Origin: Calycina herbarum | Lineage: Eukaryota; Ascomycota; Leotiomycetes; Helotiales; Pezizellaceae | Assembly (NCBI GenBank): GCA_001414485.1 | Contig: LLEY01000019.1 | Span: 248,001-312,000 of the forward strand | Reading direction: 5' to 3' | Length of the DNA stretch: 64,000 nucleotides | Part shown: piece by piece, positions 37,456-46,084 of the stretch | How the letters are laid out: each line of letters begins with the position of its first letter | How positions within the stretch are numbered: the first letter of the stretch is position 1 | Notes under the pieces: model-generated | Seen by the model: the letters and a program-made list of their open reading frames with translations, nothing else | What the model was told of the DNA's origin: nothing | Database searches by the model: none | Position numbers and translations under genes: made by a program

Positions 37456-39252
37456 TTAAATCTCTACTGTCGCTCCTAGTACTCCTACTTATAACGCTCT
37501 CTTAATCGCTAAATCGTCGAGCTACCTACTCGTTATAGTAGAGCGCGCTCTCTTCGCCTTTTACACCTTCTTTTAAGCATTCCTTTTATCTCTCTTTCTC
37601 TTATATAAGAGAGACGCCGCCGTGTCACGAATCACGTGCAAATCGTGATACGTAGTCCAGACGGCGTTCTGACAGGACAAGGCACAGGTATCCAGGAAAG
37701 GAAAGGTAACACAGGAGGAAGCCTAGAAGTGATAGCACTTGAAGGACTTCAGGATCTCATTGTTGGGATTATGTTGGAATCACGTGACTCTGTCGGCGGA
37801 CACGTGATGATCGCCTACATCGCCTACATCGCTCGGTTAGCGGGCGATGCGAGCGATATGAGGGTTTCAGAGCGATACAGGCAAAGGACGAAGGTTCTAT
37901 ATATACTGGCACGTCTGCCATCTAGATAGGAGCTTCGTGCTCAACTTTAGTTATCAATTTTATCATCTTGTTTGACATCTTTGATACAAGTAACGAGTTC
38001 ACTTCCAAGTGAACAACCCGGCGCATTCATACTTCTTACTGCATACCAACCTTCGAGACTTAGTCATCTTTGTTTAGTTCGTTTGAGTTTCGTTACACGC
38101 CGCCGCCTTCCGCGCTGCCTTCTTGTTTATATACCTCTAAGCTTTGCTATCGTTATCGCTTAAAGATTTAATAAAGAATAGATCGCTCTCGTTACTCGAT
38201 TCGTTCACTGCTTCGTCGTATACGTTAGTAACGCTCTTAGGCTTTTTAGCGCTCTCTTTCTCTAGAGCCTTTATAGCCTTTAAATTAACAGAATTATTTA
38301 GATCGTTATTTACACTATAGTATACTACTAAAACGTACTAGATTATCTTCTTACTAATTACCTTAGTATACTCTAGAGCCTTCTTAAAGTCGTTCTAATC
38401 TCTCTAATTACTAATATTATATCTTTTAGAATTACTCTTTATACTCTAAATAGCTATCTAATAATCAGGATCTCGGTACCCTCGATTACGTCTAAAATAG
38501 CTGTTAATAAATCTATCTACTACTCTATATATATTTACTACTATATATACGAAGTCTACCTCTTAATCCTTAAGCTCTAAATTTAAGAGCTTATTAAGAG
38601 TTCTCTCTTATATACTATCTATATACGTCTTTACCTTAATCGCTATAATTAGCGCTTTTGAGGTATTTAATACTTTAGAAAGAGTCTTCTTTTTAAGAGT
38701 CTTTTAAGCTTTATTACTATTACTCTTAGTAAGCTTAGTAGATAGAAAGGTTCTCTTCTTTTTAGACTTTGCTAACGAGGCTATAGAATCCTCCTCCTTA
38801 AAGATTAATATATATTTAGCCTCCTCTTTAGCTTCTTTTCTCGCTCTTACCCTCGCCCTCGCCCTCGCCGCCTCTCTCTCTCTCCTTTCTCTTATCTAGT
38901 ATTCCTCCTCTCTTTTAGTATTAACTCTTTCCTCCTCTATATATATCGTATTATCTTCCTCGATCGATCGTTATAATTTAGTAGCTTTAGAGAGAGAGGT
39001 AATTAAGGGTGTATAAGAGCCTAGTACTGTTAAAGAGCTCTTACTAGGAAGGCGTGCTTCTGGAGCCTTTGAGCTAGCTCTTACTAAAGCTCCTATATCG
39101 ATTATAACCTTCCTTAGTAGTAGTAGTAGTAGTGGCATATCGGTGGTAGAAGAGGGGGCCTTTTTAGTAGCTTTTTTAGTAGCTTTTTTAACTTTGGGGG
39201 GTGATTTGGGTATCTCTGGCCTAGGGCCTTGTAAGCGTATATTCCTAGGCAT
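37456..39252 (-). pseudogene. Second ORF of the Tc1/mariner element, lysine-rich, RIP-inactivated and split by a solo LTR
   Basis: Starts at the Met at 39252 (MPRNIRLQGPRPEIPKSPPK), just inside the right inverted repeat and pointing inward, so it converges with the transposase. One frame can be followed for about 1.1 kb to 38103 and, once the solo LTR and one target-duplication copy are skipped, on to about 37456. Its only interruptions are TAG or TAA codons of the type RIP makes from Gln codons. The translation is basic, with Lys/Arg/Glu runs (RERREREAARARARVRARKE) and a polar C-terminal part. No domain is recognised; it may be a DNA-binding accessory protein of the transposon. It is not functional as it stands. 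Confidence 0.6.
37623..38097 (+). repeat. Solo LTR, un-RIPped, with perfect 5-bp target duplication
   Basis: 475 bp bounded by TGT..ACA and flanked by CGCCG on both sides (37618-37622 and 38098-38102). It contains a TATATATA box near 37895, several ACGTG motifs near its start and a tandem 9-bp unit CGCCTACAT around 37810-37835. CpA and TpG occur at normal frequency, in sharp contrast to the surrounding DNA. A RIP-mutated, inverted relative is at 63014-63451. A solo LTR forms by recombination between the two LTRs of a full element, leaving one LTR and the duplication. Confidence 0.93.
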
Positions 39253-39283
39253 ATTAGAGTATTAAAGGTATTAAGAACAAGGC

Positions 39284-39398
39284 AATAAGTGGTTATTTAG
39301 CTAATATTTCTATAGGGCCTCCTGGGCACGATTACGGTACGTAAAACGCTCGGATTATAAAAAAGTGGGCAAATTCAAGCTTAACTCGCAACTGACTG
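39284..39398 (-). repeat. Right terminal inverted repeat of the Tc1/mariner element
   Basis: 115 bp, the inverted partner of 28498-28612. It is followed by TA at 39399-39400. CpA and TpG are preserved. Confidence 0.93.
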
Positions 39399-39703
39399 TA
39401 CCGTATAAAGCTGGAACAACTAACAGATTTCCTGCCCCCTTTGCTGTCCATCGATGGTCCCTCCCCCGTTTCGCTTGGATTGAGTCTGATTGCATATTAT
39501 CACGAACTCGGGATTGGAAATAGTGGGAGCAAGTGAGTAAAGTGAATTAACAGGACTGGGCGAATCCTGATTCTTCAAAGAACTATCCACGTGGTCATTC
39601 GCTCATAAGTTGTCTAGAAAAGAGCCAAGAAATCAAAAGGATCATCTAACAATCTAATAATTAGTAAGCATATCATCAAACAATTTTCCAATCGATCTTT
39701 GCA
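39399..39703. other. Flank between transposon and secreted-protein gene
   Basis: About 300 bp of non-RIPped DNA, the likely promoter of the next gene. Nothing else recognised. Confidence 0.45.
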
Positions 39704-40601
39704 ATGAGACCAGAACTTCGCCGTTTCCATCTTTTTATACTCCTTCTCCCCTTACTCCTTAGGGATGTTGCCGCCGCCAACGAAAGTACGTCAGCCAACA
39801 TTGGCTTCCAAGATGGCGCAAGTGTCCAATCTATCCATCTTCCGAATGCAACTGGTACTACGAACATTTCTAACGGCTCGGCTGCTGCGCATATTATCTG
39901 GCGCGCAAATCTCAACGTTACTGAGTCCAAAGCCCAGAGGGTATCTTTATAAACACAACCATTCACATCGACCCATTGGGTAGCTGGTCACCAGGCGCGT
40001 ATGAGAATAGCTTCATCATCGTATTCCTTGATCTCGCACGAAATGCCACAGTCGATGGTCAAAACGACAAGGGGGATTGTCTTTCAGCCCTGGGCGCGGA
40101 TTGCGTCGGGGACTCTTTTCGGATGCTTTCAAGTGCTGGATGGAGAACGCTTAATGAAACGAAGTGGGAAAACGAGAAGCCATTCGCATACCCACCTGAT
40201 AGTTGCAACAATAAAATCGCAAACTCATACACTATAATGAGTATGCCAAGTTCTAAACTAACACTGTTTTTGTTCTTTCACTGACATAAATTTAGGACTG
40301 GACTCAATATTCATTGATTCAGGCGCATTGCTCTACTCCGAGTCACCTGTTCATTCAGCAAGCAACACTACACCTTACCAGGAGGCTACCACACGGATTT
40401 GGCCCATTGCTACCTACCAAAGAGCAAACAAACATGGGGGAATTTCAACAACAATTCTAGGTAGGCTTTTTACGGGCTCAAAAAGCAATGAAAGGAAGTA
40501 GGTCGATCGGAGACGTGCCTGGTGCTGCTGCTGCACTCGCATTGGGTAGACACGCAGGTGTTTGGCTGGCAATGAGCTTAATTTGGATGTTCCTAGCATG
40601 A
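39704..40601 (+). CDS. Small secreted N-glycosylated protein, possibly GPI-anchored (C-terminal structure uncertain)
   Basis: Not assigned to a named family. Residues 1-24 are a clear signal peptide (LFILLLPLLLRDVAAA). Exons: 39704-39854, then 39938-40240, then from 40296. The middle part reads YENSFIIVFLDLARNATVDG, and GDCLSALGADCVGDSF supplies three cysteines. Several NxS/T sites suggest an extracellular glycoprotein. Exon 3 runs in frame to a TAG at 40499-40501 (about 188 residues). A second possibility is that the chain continues in a shifted frame to 40601, where PGAAAALALGRHAGVWLAM plus a hydrophobic end looks like a GPI-attachment signal. That needs a very short (34-bp) intron or a frameshift, so the gene may be slightly damaged. 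It is the first gene beyond the large transposon. Confidence 0.55.
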
Positions 40602-41121
40602 AGCAAATAATATGAATTCATTTCATGCTGTGTACCATTTTCCCCAACCTGCTTATGCACTCAATCTTTTTTATCTAGAAACAATCAACGAATCAAGACC
40701 CAAGAAGTCGACATTAGAGTCGCTTAACACCCCTCCGAACAATCCCTGTGGTTTTGCCAACTTCCAACAACTATCCAAGCACTGGTATGACAAGTCGTAG
40801 TCTCAGCTCCTGTCCAAGCCCACGCCAAACAACCTGTACCGAACTTGTCTTTGACAAGATGATTGGAAGTAGAAACTCTGATTCTATTCTGAAGCAAAAG
40901 CTAGCTATCTTATACCTAAATTCCATAGCTCTAACAAAGCTAGCCTGCTAGCCTCAAAGACTATTCATCTCCTGTAAAGCGACAAAGCTAGCGTGCTAGC
41001 TTGAGAGCCACAAAAGCTCTTTTACTTCTATAAAGCCACAAAGCCAGCTTACTAGCTTGAAAGCCATAAAGGCTCTGTAAAGCCCCTTTCTTCACTTCCT
41101 TATCCTTCACTTGCCATAACC
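40602..41121. other. Spacer with tandem repeat
   Basis: About 500 bp without a gene. A degenerate tandem repeat occupies 40934-41084 (listed separately). Confidence 0.5.
40934..41084 (+). repeat. Three degenerate tandem units with embedded CTAGC inverted motif
   Basis: Three units of about 47-56 bp starting at 40934, 40982 and 41038. Each begins ACAAAGC(T/C)AGC, contains a GCTAGC..GCTAGC-like inverted motif (CTAGCGTGCTAG in the second) and ends in TGTAAAGC or TATAAAGC. They can form small hairpins. Origin unknown. Confidence 0.6.
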
Positions 41122-42457
41122 CTAGGACTCCACAATCAACACTTTGCCACAGATCTCATGGCAAGCTTCTTTTGTCTTGACATTCTCAATCACCTCCTCA
41201 GACCCCTCAACATGATCCCAATCTGAACGGAAAGGCTCTTTAAGGAAAGATTCGAGCGTCGGTACGTCGTATAATGCCCATAAATCCATCCAAAAAACTG
41301 CTGAGCGTATGTTATACTCAAAAACCTTCGACGATCCATTGGTGACATGTGATGAAATGTTATCAGAAGTTTGCACACCTGATCTGCTTGAATACGACAA
41401 GTTCGAGGACGTTCCCCGTTAAAGTGATGGCTGTACCACTCCTTAAAGTGAATCCCATTCCTCAATGCCGTTGAAGTGATGAGAACATCTCCCAACACTC
41501 CTGAAAGAGCCTCCAGATGTGCTGAGGTGGTATTATGCAAAATTTGAGACAATGCAGTTCCAGATAAGACGATCCCAGACCCTCCATGTGCAAATCTCTC
41601 TTGTTGAATCTTGCTGCCGATGCCTTTCCCGAGAAAATGAGGTTTTCCTGGATCAAGCTGACTGAGAACCCTTCATAATATCAAGTTCCCACCTATAAGT
41701 CCTTGCTAGAAGCTTAGCTAGCTCTGTATCCCTACTAGAGTTAATCCCTAGGAAAATTAATTAATTAACTATAGTAAGAGAAGAACTTCCCTAGGAGTAA
41801 AGCTAGCTACTACTAATATATATAATATATATAAAGGATCTCTAGATCCTACACTAAAGGTCCTTTCTCCTGCTCCTGTATAAAAGTCTCTAATCTATAA
41901 GGAAAGTATATAAAGATTCTTAGAGTCTCTGGAATCAGCTACTAGCGATGGCAGCGGTAAGATTATAGTAATTGAGCAACCGTGTGTTATTAGATTGACC
42001 AGGTGGTAGGGCACGTATGGTAAAATCGATTGCATCGTAGACTGGTATCTCCAGGCCCGAGCAATTGAAATGATTTCCTTGGGTTGTAGAGTAATCACCA
42101 ACAACAACAACAACGTTTCGAATACGGGGAAATGTTTCTAGATTGGCTCGAATATTGTCTTAATTGCCGTATCCAGGTTTGATAATGAAACCAACAACAT
42201 CATTCTCCACAGGCCATCGTGACCCTCTACCTGAATATTCATAGACCTCATTCAAAAGCCAATTGACTGGGCGGTAAAGATGCTGGTCGTAATTTGAGAC
42301 AATCCAAAGTATCAAAGGATAAATATTGAATAGAGCAAAGAATAGAAGAAACCGCAAACGAAGCTTCTGGGAATACATTGTCAGGAGATTGGGCAGTTGG
42401 TACGAGGAGGAGAGTTTGGGGGGAACTTCCAAAATGGAGGAAGAAAGTCATGAGCAA
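41122..42457 (-). pseudogene. Broken GT31 (Fringe-like) glycosyltransferase gene
   Basis: Fungal family 31 glycosyltransferase relic, normally a type II Golgi protein. N-terminal half 42432-41940: cytosolic tail, membrane anchor (LLFFALFNIYPLILWIVS), then VENDVVGFIIKPGYGN, and after an in-frame TAA at 42160-42162 the frame continues as DNIRANLETFPRIRNVVVV. C-terminal half about 41690-41122: LSQLDPGKPHFLGKG, FAHGGSGIVLSG (the conserved AHGGSG block), HFNGERPRTCRIQ and VCKLLITFHHM. The middle, including the usual acidic DxD-type segment, is missing and replaced by a 200-bp repeat plus about 50 bp. A further frame change occurs after ITFHHMSP, where the other frame carries MDLWALYDVPTLESFLKEPF. 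At least four independent lesions, so it is dead. Confidence 0.8.
41741..41939 (+). repeat. MITE-like 200-bp repeat, copy A (inside GT31 pseudogene)
   Basis: Starts TTAATCCCTAGGA and ends near TCTCTGGAATCAG, with weak inverted ends. It matches 58157-58356 over its length, including GAGAAGAACTT, AGCTAGCTACT, GGATC..TCCTACAC, CTTTCTCCTGCTCCTG and AAAGATTCTTAGAGTC. Compared with the other copy it has many C-to-T and G-to-A changes in RIP-like context. Confidence 0.8.
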
Positions 42458-42777
42458 AATTCGTGCAAATTTGCTTCACCTCTAAAAAGTCGATTCATTC
42501 TGGGGTTCTAGAAAATCTTGAAGGGAGGTCAAATTCAATTAAATATTCTTTGAGATATATACCCATAATGATATGTGCCTTTTAGCGATGCCTGATCTCC
42601 TTCTAAATTTTTGGTATTGTACAGACGAGGTTGAGAGTTCCACCACAAAATTCTGATTGTAAAAACAACCACTCCATCATATCCAAAGATCTTCTCTCAT
42701 ACTTCCTCTCGGCTGGCGGTAACGTCACCTCTCCCCGTCTCGCTCATAAGCCAGATTTTTGAGCCCATATCCAAGGC
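42458..42777. other. Intergenic
   Basis: About 320 bp between the GT31 relic promoter side and the RIB3 3' end. Nothing recognised. Confidence 0.4.
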
Positions 42778-43546
42778 CTACGAACTTCCATTCTTCAACA
42801 CCAACTTCCCTTCCTTCTTTTCCACGTACTCGACCAAATCCTCAATCGTACACACCTTCAACCCATACTTCTTTCCAAAAGCCAAACATCCATCTCTTCT
42901 CATCATACTCGTTTCCTTTCTCTCAGCTCTCCCCTCGACTTCCCCTCCTTCCTCCACAATCTCACTAATCACACCGACCTCCCTCATACCAGCCAACCTA
43001 CAAAACTCCGTCGCCGCTTCCGTGTGACCCCTTCTCTGCCTTATACCACCTTCCTTTGCCATCAGTGGAAAGACATGACCCGGTCTTCTGAAATCTGTCA
43101 CTTTGACATCGGGATTCGCAATTGTGGTGCAGGTCAAACTACGATCGTGGGCAGAAATGCCGGTGGTGGTAAGGGGAGAAGAGGCATCGATGGAGATGGT
43201 GTAGGCGGTTAAATTGGGGTCCTGATTCGTGGTGACCATTTGCGGGAGTTGAAGCTTTTTGCAGAGCGAGGGGAGGATTGGTGCGCAGATTAGGCCGGAT
43301 GTGTGGTGGATCATGAAGGCCATTTTTGGGGGGGTCATGGATTCAGCAGCGATGATGAGATCGCCTTCATTTTCGCGGGAGAGGGAATCGAGGACTATTA
43401 CGAATTCGCCATTTTCTGAGGGGTTCTGTTAGTGGTTTGCTTGTAGAGGGTTGTTTCGAATGAGGGGTGGATTGGAGGGACAAACTGAAGGCTGTGATTG
43501 TGTCTTCTATTGTGTCGAATTCGTGGGCCACGTCGGAGGATGGCAT
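42778..43546 (-). CDS. RIB3: 3,4-dihydroxy-2-butanone 4-phosphate synthase
   Basis: Converts ribulose 5-phosphate to 3,4-dihydroxy-2-butanone 4-phosphate plus formate, supplying the four-carbon unit of riboflavin. Two exons, 43486-43546 and 42778-43415, split by a 70-bp intron; 699 bp, 232 residues, normal for fungi. Active-site blocks: SRENEGDLIIAAE (acidic metal-binding loop), MIHHTSGLICAP, TTTGISAHDRSLT, DFRRPGHVFPL, RRGHTEAATEFCRLAG and the final metal-ligand Glu/His region. Start MPSSDVAHEFDTIEDTI fits the family N-terminus. It is divergent from COQ3, 458 bp apart. Confidence 0.95.
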
Positions 43547-44004
43547 ACTTGCGTTTTTGGTGCGAATTGGAATACGGGGATTGTTTATTTTGGCCTTCTT
43601 CGTGGTGTTGTGGTGGGAAGAGAATATGTCATGGGGGTGCCCCGCGAAGTCCGGATATGATTCGGAGGGTGGGAGAGTGGGGTTACGTTAAGGTTAGCTG
43701 GTGTTGAGTACCGGTAGTGAGGTTGTTATCGCAATTAGAAGTAAGAGTAGAGTAGAGCAGAGTCGAGTAATCTGGAGGGAGTGCGCAATGGGGGGGGGGG
43801 GGGGGGAGAAAAAGGATGTTTTATTTAGTATGGGATGATTATTAGCTGCGGCAGGGATGATGGGATGGCCTCGGCTTTTCTTTTGGATGAATAATGATTT
43901 AACAATTGCTCACCATCGATCATCACACCCTCCGGACAATTACCTCAAGGAGGAGAATTGTTACAAAGCACTCCCTACCCATATCTCAGCGGGAAGGGAG
44001 AATC
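43547..44004. promoter_or_regulatory. Divergent promoter RIB3/COQ3 with a G17 tract
   Basis: 458-bp spacer carrying both promoters. An uninterrupted run of 17 G lies at 43790-43806, preceded by a GAGTAGAGCAGAGTCGAG purine-rich repeat. Such tracts are length-unstable and can form quadruplex DNA; any regulatory effect is inference. Confidence 0.6.
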
Positions 44005-44880
44005 ATGTCAAGCACCATCCCGATCCGCGGGACATCTCTCCGGAATCTCAACCTTCTCCTCCAGACCGCCCCGAGATTTGTCAAATCCCAGTTCCGCCTC
44101 CACACCACCGCTTCTACCCACTCCTCCTCCTCCTCCTCCTCAGTAAACCCAATCGAAGTCTCCCATTTCAACGCCCTCGCCTCGACATGGTGGGATCCCC
44201 ATGGTTCCTCGAGGCTGCTGCATCTCATGAATCCCCTCCGCCATGATTTCATCAAGGCCTGCCATGCCACACAACCCACCCCCATAGCAAAGGAAGGACT
44301 GCGATATCTGGACATTGGCTGCGGGGGTGGAATATTCGCCGAGAGCGCTGCTCGAATGGGGAGTACAGGCTCAGTACTCGGAATCGATCCCACCCCAGAA
44401 GTTCTTGCAGTGGCGCGGAAGCATGCGAGACAAGATCCTGCGTTAAAAGAGAAACTCGAATACCGCAACATGTCCATCGAAGGACTCCCCAAACCCAACT
44501 CTCTTTCCCAACAATACGATATTCTCAGTCTTTTCGAAGTCATCGAACACATAACCCATCCCGCAGAATTTCTGGATGTGTGTAAAGACCATGTGAAACC
44601 AGGAGGATGGTTGATCATGAGCACAATTGCAAGGACCTGGACGAGTTGGTTCACGACCAAGGTAATTGCCGAGGATGTTGTGGGAATCGTACCACCAGGG
44701 ACACACGACTGGAATAAATATATCAACGAGGAGGAACTGAGGGGTTATTTCTTAGGCGAGAAAGGGTGGAATAGCCCACAAGTCACGGGTGTGATATATG
44801 TCCCTGGAGTAGGTTGGAAATCTGTGCCGAGAAGTGAGAAGGTGGGGAATTACTTTTTTGGGATCAGGAGGGACGAATGA
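44005..44880 (+). CDS. COQ3: Mitochondrial ubiquinone biosynthesis O-methyltransferase
   Basis: SAM-dependent methyltransferase that performs both O-methylations in coenzyme Q synthesis at the inner mitochondrial membrane. Single exon, 291 residues from the chosen start. I chose the Met at 44005 (MSSTIPIRGTSLRNLN) rather than the in-frame upstream Met at 43906. It begins an Arg/Ser-rich, acid-poor presequence typical of mitochondrial import, and the upstream part lies within promoter-like DNA. Signature blocks: FNALASTWWDPHGSSRLLH, motif I YLDIGCGGGIFAE, IDPTPEVLAVARKHA, LFEVIEHITHPAEFLD and KPGGWLIMSTIARTW. Divergent from RIB3. Confidence 0.95.
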   Translation: MSSTIPIRGTSLRNLNLLLQTAPRFVKSQFRLHTTASTHSSSSSSSVNPIEVSHFNALASTWWDPHGSSRLLHLMNPLRHDFIKACHATQPTPIAKEGLRYLDIGCGGGIFAESAARMGSTGSVLGIDPTPEVLAVARKHARQDPALKEKLEYRNMSIEGLPKPNSLSQQYDILSLFEVIEHITHPAEFLDVCKDHVKPGGWLIMSTIARTWTSWFTTKVIAEDVVGIVPPGTHDWNKYINEEELRGYFLGEKGWNSPQVTGVIYVPGVGWKSVPRSEKVGNYFFGIRRDE

Positions 44881-46084
44881 ATGGGTGGGTGGGAACTGTG
44901 TAAGATTTGTTGTATGGGATGTATGAGTGTATAATGTCCGATATGTGTAAGTATAGGTACGGTAAGCTCTTGAAAGCTTTCCTACGTGTTTTATTTTGTC
45001 AAATCATTCCTATTCTATGTCTCTTCTTTGGCATTCACCCAAGCAAGCTGGGTTCCACCGAGAGATGCGGCACACTTTACCTTTCTGTTCCTCAGTTCTG
45101 GGATTCATACCATTCATAGCAAGATTTGGTCTTCCATATTGTTCTCAAACGCCTTAAGAAAGAGAGCGTATCCGTTCTCTTTCTATCCAATTTGCACCTT
45201 TCCTCGATTCACGATGTTTCTCATTCGGGAGGGTAGCTCGAGATTCGCCTTTCATTTCGCATTCATATCCTTTGAAAACAGGCTCTGTACACTTGGCTTG
45301 GGAAGTGTTACTAGTCAGCTGATTACAGTCGATTATGCTGCCAAGATGTATACTTTCTTGACTTTCTTGACGTTCCTCTTACCTAGAAAACGAGTAGCTT
45401 GAGAAGTCCAAGGCGACTCAGTGGAATTGATCTAAGATTAAATTTGAAGAATATTGGTCGTCTCCCAAGATCCAGTAAAGAAGAGAAATGAGAAACAAAT
45501 GATGACTTGGAGTTCTTCCAACCAAGCTTACCAAGGGCACGCCATGAAATCCAAGAGGACGCCAATGGTTGCAAGAAAAGTCTCGACTTGAAGTTTGAAA
45601 TTGTCGAGGAATATCAATGTAATAAATCAATTTTTAACTAATCTCATGGAGCGGACTTGTAACTATTTCACTTGCACCAGCTTGTGCGTCTGGCTCAGCC
45701 TCACTAGAGACAAATCCGGGGAATCGGCAATTAATGCTCCGAATCTATATATAGATACCTGTACTTTACTTGGAATGTGATGCGCGATACTGATTCAAAC
45801 GCATGAATAATTCGTACGTGAATATCTCTCTTTTCTCTTCGTATATCTCCTTCATATTTATTATTTAAAGAAATCAGAGCGTGCCTCGATGGTGACGAGG
45901 CTGGGGATTGTGAGACCTCCAAGGACCCCTGACAACCCACTTTCCCATCGCTTTGACCAACCGTTTTTTGAAGGATCGATACCTCCGCCCATTGAACCTC
46001 TCCTCTTCCTTTTCTGGTCGTCAACTCTTTTCTCCGCTCCTCCTCCTCCTCCGCCATCGAAGAAAGAAACATGATTGTACGATC
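44881..46084. other. Intergenic, 1.2 kb
   Basis: COQ3 3' flank and carboxypeptidase promoter. A 138-codon ORF at 44986-45402 is hydrophobic but shows no signal-peptide logic or known domain, and I do not call it. CT- and CTC-rich leader at about 46005-46055. Confidence 0.4.

Larger units (their letters stand above)
28498..39398. mobile_element. Tc1/mariner-type DNA transposon with 115-bp TIRs, RIP-degraded, with nested insertions
   Basis: Outer element of 10.9 kb. It starts CAGTCAGTTGCGAG at 28498 and ends with the reverse complement of that at 39398; both sides are flanked by TA (28496-28497, 39399-39400), the standard Tc1/mariner/Fot1 target duplication. Removing the gypsy element (31062-37096) and the solo LTR (37623-38097) leaves about 4.4 kb of own sequence. 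It carries a DDE transposase relic on the plus strand at the left end and a second relic ORF on the minus strand at the right end. The interior has almost no CpA or TpG on either strand, while CpG is common: a classical RIP profile. It is not expected to encode any functional protein now. Confidence 0.9.

Noticed and set aside
28498..39398. A Starship-type giant element or a horizontally acquired gene cluster
   Set aside because: No tyrosine recombinase (DUF3435) captain and no cargo genes; the inverted repeats, TA duplication and DDE relic fit Tc1/mariner with nested retroelements.
39704..39952. 83-residue ORF as a complete small secreted effector
   Set aside because: The 39855-39937 intron (GTACTA..CCCAG) joins its signal peptide in phase to the next conserved-looking exon, so the short ORF is only a read-through.
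40934..41084. CRISPR-like array
   Set aside because: Only three degenerate adjoining units without unique spacers, in a eukaryotic genome.
43986..44726. 246-codon minus-strand ORF opposite COQ3
   Set aside because: Antisense shadow of a strongly conserved gene; no recognisable product.
44986..45402. 138-codon ORF downstream of COQ3
   Set aside because: Phe/Ser-rich translation of CT-rich DNA, no signal-peptide logic, no known domain, no splice context.
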